Of a stretch of 64,000 nucleotides of DNA, positions 56,941-64,000 are shown piece by piece. Origin of the DNA: Asterella californica (Eukaryota; Streptophyta; Marchantiopsida; Marchantiales; Aytoniaceae); the NCBI GenBank assembly GCA_036924285.1, contig JAYKYS010000002.1:47073501-47137500 (forward strand), in the 5' to 3' direction. A model generated the notes under the pieces. That model was not told the DNA's origin, did not search any database, and was given only the letters and a program-made list of their open reading frames with translations. Within the stretch, counting starts at the first letter, position 1; the number at the start of each line of letters is the position of its first letter. The position numbers were made by a program, and so were the translations under genes.

Positions 56941-57060
56941 TTGTTGAAAATTCTACATACATCATATTTTTTCCAGGCTATATAACTTTGATATTTATTT
57001 TTATTGAAAATTCTACATACATCATTCTTTTTTCTGACTATATAATTTTGATATTTATTT
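56941..57060. repeat. 60-bp tandem duplication
   Basis: 56941-57000 and 57001-57060 match at about 52 of 60 positions, both containing TTGAAAATTCTACATACATC and TTTGATATTTATTT. It lies in the AT-rich 3' flank of the transposase. Confidence 0.9.
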
Positions 57061-57556
57061 ATATGGTGCAAACTTTCATAAATCATGTCATTTCATATTA
57101 TTTGCTGTACTAAATTACAAGAATATGCACATACAACATGTTCGTCATTTAGTTTGTGAGCATCTTGCATGTAAAGGTATATGTTGAATAATTTATACAT
57201 TTAGAGATGAATATATTAGTGCAAATAGAAATAACTAAATAACTAAACCCTTCTCCGAAGCCTCTAAACCCTCCTCCCTCTTTCTAAACCTATTTTTTTC
57301 CTTTCCTTTCGGAGAACCATTTGAATCCATAATCTTATTTTGGCAAAAAAAACATTTTCCCTACCCAGGCTTCGAACTTCTGTACTATGTTCAGCTCCGG
57401 GGAAACATGTAGTCGTTTCTTTTTATGTGCTTTACGTTATACACAACTTGGGCATTGTACACGACTTCGAACTGACTTCTTCAGTTCTTTCCACTCCCCA
57501 ATACCGACAAATCCTTCCCTCAGCAGCTGGTGGAAACCCACGAATGGTTACACTGA

Positions 57557-57830
57557 GGCCAGTGGTTCAAGCATTCTCTCGGAAATACATTTGGCTGGGT
57601 GGGAAAAGCAGACGAAGGCAAGCAGTGTGCGGGTCGATGTGCATGGCCCTTTGCAAACTTCCAGTATGGTCCTCAAACAGCTCCATTGTTTGCTCCCAAC
57701 AGAGATGTAGGAATTGATGGAGTGATAATGAACGTTGCTGTAATTCTAGCTGGTGCCTTCAGCAACCCATTAGGCAAAGGATATTACCAAGGCGATGCTG
57801 CAGTTGTACAGTCCTTTAGAAACACTAAAC
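57557..57830 (+). pseudogene. EXORDIUM-like / phosphate-induced protein fragment
   Basis: The frame reads GNTFGWVGKADEGKQCAGRC, AWPFANFQYGPQTAPLFAPN, RDVGIDGVIMNVAVILAGAF and SNPLGKGYYQGDA. This matches the C-terminal third of the plant EXORDIUM/PHI-1 family (consensus WVGN-x-CPG-CAWPF, P-APN-DVG-DGM, NPF-NGYYQG). Family members are secreted cell-wall proteins linked to brassinosteroid and low-carbon responses, and are usually intronless and about 300 aa. Here an in-frame TGA (57554-57556) precedes the match, and the usual last ~50 residues (A-ACPG-YG-GAYPG) are missing, although the frame stays open to 57985. It is therefore a truncated relic, or one exon of a much altered gene. Confidence 0.8.
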
Positions 57831-57970
57831 GTGATCTATTCTCGCAATTGTGTTGTAGAAAATTCAAAACACTAAGTTTTCAGTACTCAGACTTGTGTAG
57901 TGTAACAGACTATAGCTCAGCGGGAAATCCAAAGTGGTCAGATCCAGTACATTCCATAGTTTACTGCCTG

Positions 57971-58430
57971 CTATGTACTCCTTAGAGCTTCAACGTTTGT
58001 GTCCAAAACCCGACCGGCAATGCTGATATGGTGCACGAACTTCGAAATGCAGATAAACGTTGTCAAATTTGTGCTAGACACAATCGCATCTTGACTTCTG
58101 GTTATGCCGCTGGCAAAGCTCCTCACATCACCAGATGGCACAAGAAAAGAGCACAGAATTCTACACAAATCTTCCACTCCCCAATTCCATCCCCGTAAAT
58201 CATCTTCTCGTAAAGAAGGATCTAAAGCAACAGCCCCGGCATCTAAATCAAGTGAAGAGCCCTCTGGTGGATACAGAGTGTCACTACCAAGAAAATCTTC
58301 GTTCATTCCGTATAGTAACGTCAACTCACTCTCTCTCCTCTCTTCGAAGGCATCCTGTTGAGTCAAATAGCTACTAGGCGAAAAGACAGGACTCTCAACG
58401 CCGGCCGAAGGAGAAACCCTCAATTTTGAA
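57971..58430 (-). CDS. Unidentified protein, probable 3' exon of a minus-strand gene
   Basis: An open frame of about 150 codons: RVSPSAGVESPVFSPSSYLT, then an acidic middle (MNEDFLGSDTLYPPEGSSLD), WNWGVEDLCRILCSFLV and the end FVHHISIAGRVLDTNVEALR before the stop at 57971-57973. Composition is protein-like (acidic, Ser/Pro-rich), but no family is recognised. Its last part overlaps a 52-bp sequence repeated exactly at 58776-58827. The upstream neighbour is the frame at 59239-59598 on the same strand, so both may be exons of one gene. Confidence 0.4.
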
Positions 58431-58655
58431 TCTCCAGTATGGTGAACGCTGCAAAACGAATCATCTTACTGAATTTCTCAACGGCCCCGTATTCACGTAG
58501 GGACTGTGAACTGCTGGCATTCCGATATCTGCTCCGGTATAGGAACTACTTTTACAGAAGAAACATACTTTTAGTTCACATTCTCAATTACAGGACTACC
58601 AGTTACTGCTTGTTTCACATTGATATCCTCCTATAAGTAAGATGAACTTTTCATT

Positions 58656-59169
58656 TCACAGCGATGAACCTACTAAGAACTTGGAATTCCGAAAAGGATA
58701 CATTGCCTCCCTTAGCACTTGCAGTGAAAGAACTTGCATCTGAAAATCAAATAAGAAGGTAGTCAAGTCATCCGTTTCAACGTTTGTGTCCAAAACCCGA
58801 CCGGCAATGCTGATATGGTGCACGAACATCGCGGTGATACTTCTGAGCAAGCAGAAACAGAAAGTTTCTCATGACGTCGAACATGACAAAGAAACAACGG
58901 ATCATCCTCACCTTCATAGTTTGAGACGTCAGGGAAAATTTACCACAAGAAACAAATAGCAAACTGTTACATAGTCCAGAATGTATCGGTACTGCTCCAC
59001 GGCCTTGTGTGTGAGAAATCTCTCTTTTCAACATCCTCCACGGGAGAGGTTTCGAATCTCCTGACATACTACAGGGGGTTGAACCCTCGAAAGCCCCCAT
59101 CTGGGCATAGCATTCCGTAGGAACTGATTCAACAGCTCCTAGGCCCGCTAGTCGAGATGCATCATGCAT
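58656..59169 (-). other. Coding-like interval between two minus-strand frames
   Basis: Frames at 58777-59169 and 58656-58850 overlap. One contains MFVHHISIAGRVLDTNVET, shared with the frame ending at 57971. A TTTTCAG acceptor-like site lies near 58739. Exon limits cannot be set by eye. Confidence 0.3.
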
Positions 59170-59238
59170 GCAACTAAAAGAAAAAAGGAAGAGATAATAT
59201 GGACAACAGGATGTACTTCAAAAAAGAAAACAGGAGAA

Positions 59239-59598
59239 CTAGTTCTGAAAACCGACAAAAACTTCACTGTGATCATGAAACTCACGTTTTACTGCAGCTT
59301 CAAGGAGTTCAGGTAACTGCTTCCGATCCACATAGCCAAGAACAAAAGAGAGCTCCCTGTAAATGGCGAAACGTTTCTTTTTGGAGGTTTCCTCCGTGTA
59401 AGAGGCAGAAATGCATGCTATCAGTTCACCCTCAAAGTCCCATAGGTGTGCACCTCCATCAGAGGTAACGAAGGCCACCACAGCAGCACTATAATCAGGA
59501 AAAGCTTCTCGTAGTTCTTGTGTAGTGAAAGTTAGAGGGCTGTCAGCAAGACAGCCGCACGAGACTATCCAAGCATCTTCGAGCTCTATGTCAGCCAT
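59239..59598 (-). CDS. Unidentified protein, probable first exon
   Basis: From ATG 59598-59596 the product reads MADIELEDAWIVSCGCLADS, FTTQELREAFPDYSAAVVAF, SDGGAHLWDFEGELIACISA, RFAIYRELSFVLGYVDRKQL and PELLEAAVKREFHDHSE. It is about 119 codons, with a stop at 59239-59241. It looks like a folded alpha/beta protein, but I cannot name a family. The frame is open further upstream into repeat-derived sequence, so the Met at 59598 is the likely start. It may be spliced to the minus-strand frames at 58-59 kb. Confidence 0.45.
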   Translation of the reverse strand: MADIELEDAWIVSCGCLADSPLTFTTQELREAFPDYSAAVVAFVTSDGGAHLWDFEGELIACISASYTEETSKKKRFAIYRELSFVLGYVDRKQLPELLEAAVKREFHDHSEVFVGFQN

Positions 59599-59639
59599 CA
59601 CCCTCCGTCTCTTCACCGTGTGTGGCATGGAGACAGAAC

Positions 59640-60330
59640 GTGAGCCACAGCGATGAGAAAGATATGACTCCAACCAGCCTGCATAGAAAGCGAGCCGCAG
59701 CGATGAGAAAGAAAAATTCAGAAACTCCACAGAACGCATGCACAGAACGTGAGTAGCGATGAAAAAGAGAAACCTTGGAACTTCACAGAACGTAAGCCGC
59801 AGCCGCCGTGATGGAAAAGACTCAAACCCGCTTGCTCAAGATGAAGCTGCAACGATAAGAACAAAAATGTCTCAAACCCGCCTGCTCTAGAACGAATGCG
59901 AGCCGCAGCGATGGCAAAGATAAATCTCGAAAAGATTAGTGTACAACCACAGAGCCACAGTGTAAAACCACAAAGCCACAGCTGCAGCGATCAAAGACCC
60001 TGAATCACAACCTACACCCATCTTTTTTTTCTTCCATCCTACGTAACCTTCAATGTCACTTGGCAAGGATAAAAGATGCCCTAAACAGATAGCAGCAGAA
60101 AATCTCAGATAATAAATCTACACGTAAGAAGATCAGTTCACAAGCCTTCGCAGGTTCATCTATACGGAAGGTCACCAAGTCGGCCGTATAATCAGAATCT
60201 GACACCTCCACCCAAAGTAACTCCACCACGGCCACCTCTTTTTGACACGTGGAGCTCGAGCCGCAGCGATGAAGCACAAAAACGAAGAACCTCAACAGAG
60301 CCAGAGCCGCAGCCGCAGCGACCCAAAAGA
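59640..60330. repeat. Degenerate ~50-bp repeat with GAGCCGCAGCGATG core
   Basis: The core GAGCC(G/A)CAGCGATG followed by (A/G)(G/C)AAAGA recurs near 59642, 59692, 59746, 59788, 59838 and 59896, and again near 60252 and 60306, with spacings mostly of 46-58 bp. It lies just upstream of the minus-strand start at 59598. Confidence 0.75.
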
Positions 60331-60400
60331 TCAGTGTGTAACCCGCAGGCACAGAACGGTCGGAAACCTCGAACCCTAGCCAGGTTACTGGAAAAGTACA

Positions 60401-60665
60401 AGTGAGGCATCGCTGACAAGCCTCACTGACGCGTTCCTCCCTGAGTTTGAACTCAGGGAGAGTGCGTGGTCACTGTTGCGTGCAGCTTGGCTGCACGCGA
60501 CAGAATGCCACGTCAGTTTCCTGCCAGTACGCCCCTTTTATAGGGGCACTGGTGGTTTAAGGGACTACGACGCGATGAATAACAAACGGATGGGAAGGCC
60601 CCATCAAGCCGAACAAGAGGAAAAAGGGACCCAGAAGGTGAAAAGAAAATCGGGGCTAAGCCCCG
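60401..60665. repeat. Run of five perfect or near-perfect hairpins
   Basis: Stems: AGTGAGGC/GCCTCACT (60401-60427, loop 11), CTCCCTGAGT/ACTCAGGGAG (60437-60460, loop 4), GCGTGCAGC/GCTGCACGC (60478-60498, loop 3), CCAGT-GCCCC/GGGGC-ACTGG (60524-60552, 2-base bulge) and CGGGGC/GCCCCG (60651-60665, then a T-run). A 135-codon plus-strand frame (60476-60883) overlaps them but has no recognised domain. Confidence 0.85.
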
Positions 60666-60883
60666 CAGTTTTCTCTATTGCACTGTCAGAGTCTACACTT
60701 ACACCTTACAAACATCTACTACCAATGGAGGTTAAAAGGCTGAGAAGATTACTGACCCGCTGTAATTCATACAGTGAACCTGGATTTCGTCGAGAAAGAA
60801 TCTCAAATGTGATCCACCCGTCCTGCAGTGCGAGAGTACTGGGGTCACATTCCTTCTCGATTGCTCAAGTGCTGCAACTTTGA

Positions 60884-61685
60884 TGGTGATGGGAAGCTTG
60901 AGCCCCATTTAGGCAGTCATAGAAGCCCAAGATGATCCCCTCATGATTAAGATCTTACCATTTCTTTAGATCTTTGCTAGATCGATCGCAGATTATGCTT
61001 CTATAGATACCGGTCATGCAAGAGTACCAACTGAAAGAAAGTTCGTAGAAGATTGTTCCATTATGCACAAAGTCAGCAAATGACCGAGACCAAGGGAAGG
61101 TAAAGGGTTGTTGACCCACAACTTGATCACATATTATGCTTCCATAGATCCGATCAACGGTTTCGTTGTCTTTGTCTTTGTTCGTTATGTGTCACGAAAT
61201 ATGTCGTTGGTTTCTACAGATTCTAATCTCGTGGCTATAGTGCAGATTTTTCATCAGCTATTTTTAACCAGAAATCTAGATTTAGAAGTAACGTTTAAAT
61301 GTTCGTGTTACCATATTTTGCACATGTAAACTACCATTTGAAGCTTCTTGGTTGATTTGGTGAGACTATCGAAGTCAACTTCGAACATCATTACTGGTTA
61401 CGTTCTGGTCGAACAGTGCCGTTACAACCTGCTTTCTCTCCTGCTGCTCGATGAAATTTCGAGTGATGATACAGAAGGGAGTATTTTCCTCGAGTACCAG
61501 GTGGTGCCAGCCGAGTTGCACCTGCTAACAGTGGTCGTATGGTCAGTTTGAGCTTGAGTCGTGGTGGCCGGTTCTAGAGGTTAGTTGTACAGTGCATTAC
61601 AATTTTGAATATGTTTTAGTAACATGACGCTTTCATCGGAATCGATGAGGTTGCTTCAGTCTTCTCTCCGTCTGAGAAACTACTC
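60884..61685. other. Intergenic interval
   Basis: Short open frames at 61108-61329 and 61348-61551 are not recognised. The segment TTATGCTTC(T/C)ATAGAT appears at 60992 and 61134. Confidence 0.4.
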
Positions 61686-63210
61686 CGCTGTCAAGGTGAG
61701 AGTTTTCTTGGGAAGGACGGAACCTTCTGGTTGTGTTATGACCGTGAAGGTTGTGATACGGTTACTCAAGGAAACACTAGGCTTCTAGCTGTGGTTGGTT
61801 TACTCAAAGAATAGGCTTCAAGTTACAAGGTGACACTGTAAACACTCATACATGTCTCTTGGCTCTTCTGATATGTTCAGGAAGCAAAGTTCAGGCTTAA
61901 CTAGCAATGATAAGATCAGACGGTGAACTTTGACACTCAAGATTGAGAAATATGTGAAGGTTTAGACTTCTAAACTTCTCCTACATGTAAAAGAGGCCCC
62001 ACTGAGCACACACACGAAGTTTCAGCTTGAGATCAAATTCTGGCACCAAGATATGGACAAAAAAGTTCTGGGTAAAGATATTACGGTAATTTCTGATACT
62101 CAGACAGCTATTTCGACCTAAAACAGAAAATTGGCTTGATCACTTTTAAAGATTCTTACAGGATTTGGATTGTTCAGGATGCTGAACACCCCTGTGAAGT
62201 TGGGACTCCTGATTGTACACCGTTCTCCATATCTCGTTCTCTGAAATTGCTGCTCTAGAATGAGAGCTTTTCAGACCCCCTCTGCTTCAGCAGCCGCCCT
62301 GAATTAATCACTCACTCAAATGACTTGAAACTTTTTGGAAAGTTGTAGGCCCGCTGACAGTGAATGCAACCACGAAGGTTTGAAGCGATTTCCTCGATTC
62401 TGCTGCAAATGACGCTGAAAACCCCAAATCCAACAAAAATGATGCAATTTTGACTCAACTCGAACTTCAAATTGACATAACTCCTTGTTTATTGATCCAA
62501 ATCGATAAAGAATTTCACTGACAGTGCTTGGCACGACGAGATCTATCTTCTTATGCTCTCAGATTTTGCAGTGTCCTCACCAAATGCTCGAACTCTCCTT
62601 TAGACCTCTGTTTAAAGTTAGAGTTTTACAAAAGACAAAAATGGACCAATGGGAATTCATAGCTCCACTTGGCTGTCCTTTTGTGCCTTAAACCATGTGG
62701 TAACTTAATTCCACTCATAGGCTACCACGTCAAGTCCCCTAAAGTGCCAGCATAAATCTTAAACTACCTAAAATGACACGCAACCCTAAAAGTAAACTTA
62801 CACCAACTAGAAAGCATGCATGGGCAACACATAAGTGCAACCCATGAGCTTAAACCCCTATCAGCATGGAAACCCTAAGTTATGTACATTGAACATCATG
62901 GACAAATAAGAAATCACTTGCACAAACGCACAAATGCTTGAACAAGATAACTAGCATACTATCAGCCTACTAGGACTTAAAACGTATAACACAACGGTAT
63001 TAATATATGCATGAAGGACTAGGAGTAACATTAACCTAACTTCTACCGCTACTAACTCCCAAGTGTCGGAGTAGAAGCGTAACCCGTAGCCGCCAATGTC
63101 CACAGCCTCCAGAATCGACTTCTCTGACGTCTTAACTTCACTCAGAGAGACTAACTCCTAGCAGAGAGGTGAATCATTTACTAGGTGAAATGATTCACAT
63201 CACGACACCG
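61686..63210. mobile_element. 1.5-kb insertion element (copy 2, opposite orientation)
   Basis: It matches the reverse complement of the 36143-37485 element almost end to end: GAGAGTTTTC at its left, AACCTTC-ACGGTCA/CGTGAAGATTGT, GTTTACTCAA(A/G)GAATAG, GGTGCCAGAATTTGATCTCA on the opposite strand, GTAGCCTA/ TAGGCTACCAC, and CTCTGAGTGAAGTTA near its right. Ends carry CGCTGTCAAG (61686-61695) and CGACACCG (63203-63210), variants of the ACGTTGTCG core. No transposase. Confidence 0.75.
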
Positions 63211-64000
63211 CTGAATGAGCAGTTGCAGTAGAGTTTTATTAAGCGTCAATGTTGTTACTTTTTCTTGGTGACGTGAATGATCTTCTCACATGCAGATTCT
63301 ACAAGTTGTCGCTTCACGTTCACTATTGTAAAGTAGGTCGCAGCCTCCCACACGTGACGAGGAACCGAGTGATAATCAGGCAAGGCAATCACAAAATATC
63401 AGAATCAGTCGTAGCAGAACGGCACCTGAGAAGTTATCGGCCATTGAACTTGGTGCATCCGAAGCCCACAGGTAGGAGCTAGGACTCTCTGATTGTAGTT
63501 TCCAATTAAACATGATAGTTTCTACTCCCTCTCAGTAGTGGGAAACAATTGAAGTGGCCCTACTGAGTCTCGCCTGGAAGTTGTGGAGTCCGATGTGAGA
63601 ACCTCCTTATAGTTACGTTGGAGTGAAGGTTGACTAGATTTTGACCAGTCACTCAGATATAAGGTGGATTGATGTATTAGAAATTTTACGTCCTGGTCTT
63701 AATCCCAAATCTTAATGTTTTGTTGGCTATATCCTTTCGATGTTCTCTTTGCTGGAGTCAAACGTCTAATGGAACTTAATTATATTTCTTTTCCTTTTCT
63801 GTGTATGACAATTGCATTCAAGTTGGTACTCTGTTTACTCTCTATGTCAGTCTTCTAGCTATGCGAATGTATTCGTTCTCTGGATACCTGTGGAACCGGA
63901 TGTGGTCCCAGACCCTTTGCAGAGTCTGGGAATTTGTGATAGTACGGGAACAATTGCTTGTGTATTTTTCATCAGCTACCAGAGGCATAGATTTGCTCTT
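63211..64000. other. Window end, no assigned gene
   Basis: An open stretch at 63249-63472 reads LPHVTRNRVIIRQGNHKISE, RHLRSYRPLNLVHPKPT and ends at a GTAGGAG donor-like site, so it could be an exon. No family recognised. Confidence 0.25.

Noticed and set aside
60651..60680. Hairpin plus T-run as a Helitron 3' end
   Set aside because: No CTRR terminus 10-12 bp after the stem and no TC 5' end or Rep/helicase coding sequence in reach.
60476..60883. 135-codon plus-strand open frame as a gene
   Set aside because: It runs through the hairpin cluster, has no family signature, and its first part is explained by the inverted repeats.
1..64000. CRISPR arrays, rRNA genes or complete tRNA genes
   Set aside because: No regularly spaced identical repeats with unique spacers, no rRNA-like stretches and no complete cloverleaf were seen.

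Overview
This 64-kb window looks like nuclear DNA of a land plant. It holds a 16-exon rhamnogalacturonate lyase gene with short GT-AG introns, a fragment of an EXORDIUM-like (phosphate-induced) gene, Ty1/copia retroelements with initiator-tRNA-Met primer sites, and a tRNA-derived SINE. Base composition is AT-rich and there are no bacterial-style operons. The species cannot be fixed from sequence alone. The unusual DDE transposase hints at a non-flowering plant, but that is a weak inference.

Layout. 0-2.6 kb: a decayed minus-strand copia pol lies against an exon fragment of a second lyase copy. 3.7-4.1 kb: a 157-bp tandem repeat. 7.2 kb: a SINE with clear target-site duplications. 8.0 kb: the first of four copies of an unrecognised ~74-aa acidic protein. 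9.15-14.5 kb: the only clearly intact conventional gene, rhamnogalacturonate lyase (minus). 18.2-20.9 kb: a large imperfect inverted repeat. 21-27 kb: two more copies of the small-protein unit. 30-38 kb: a copia element split into two convergent halves, a second truncated copia, fragments of gypsy-like gag, and lyase exon debris. 38-39 kb: a lyase pseudogene. 40-41 kb: the fourth small-protein unit. 42 kb: a gag-like ORF. 44-53 kb: mostly unassigned, with a 16-bp minisatellite. 54-57 kb: a multi-exon DDE transposase with a zinc ribbon and an internal SAP-like segment. 57.6 kb: the EXORDIUM-like fragment. 58-60 kb: an unidentified minus-strand gene region with an exact 52-bp repeat and a degenerate ~50-bp repeat upstream. 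60.4-60.7 kb: five consecutive hairpins. 61.7-63.2 kb: a second copy of the element that interrupts the copia gag at 36-37 kb.

The lyase acts on pectin. Its truncated relatives at 0.2, 35.2 and 38-39 kb show that a local lyase cluster was broken up by transposition and rearrangement. The copia halves carry matching AGGTG flanks, so they look like one insertion later split by an inversion. The strongest candidates for something undescribed are the four-copy 'DDD-PPWLTAS' small-protein family with its conserved core promoter, the SAP-bearing plant DDE transposase, and the hairpin cluster at 60.4 kb.
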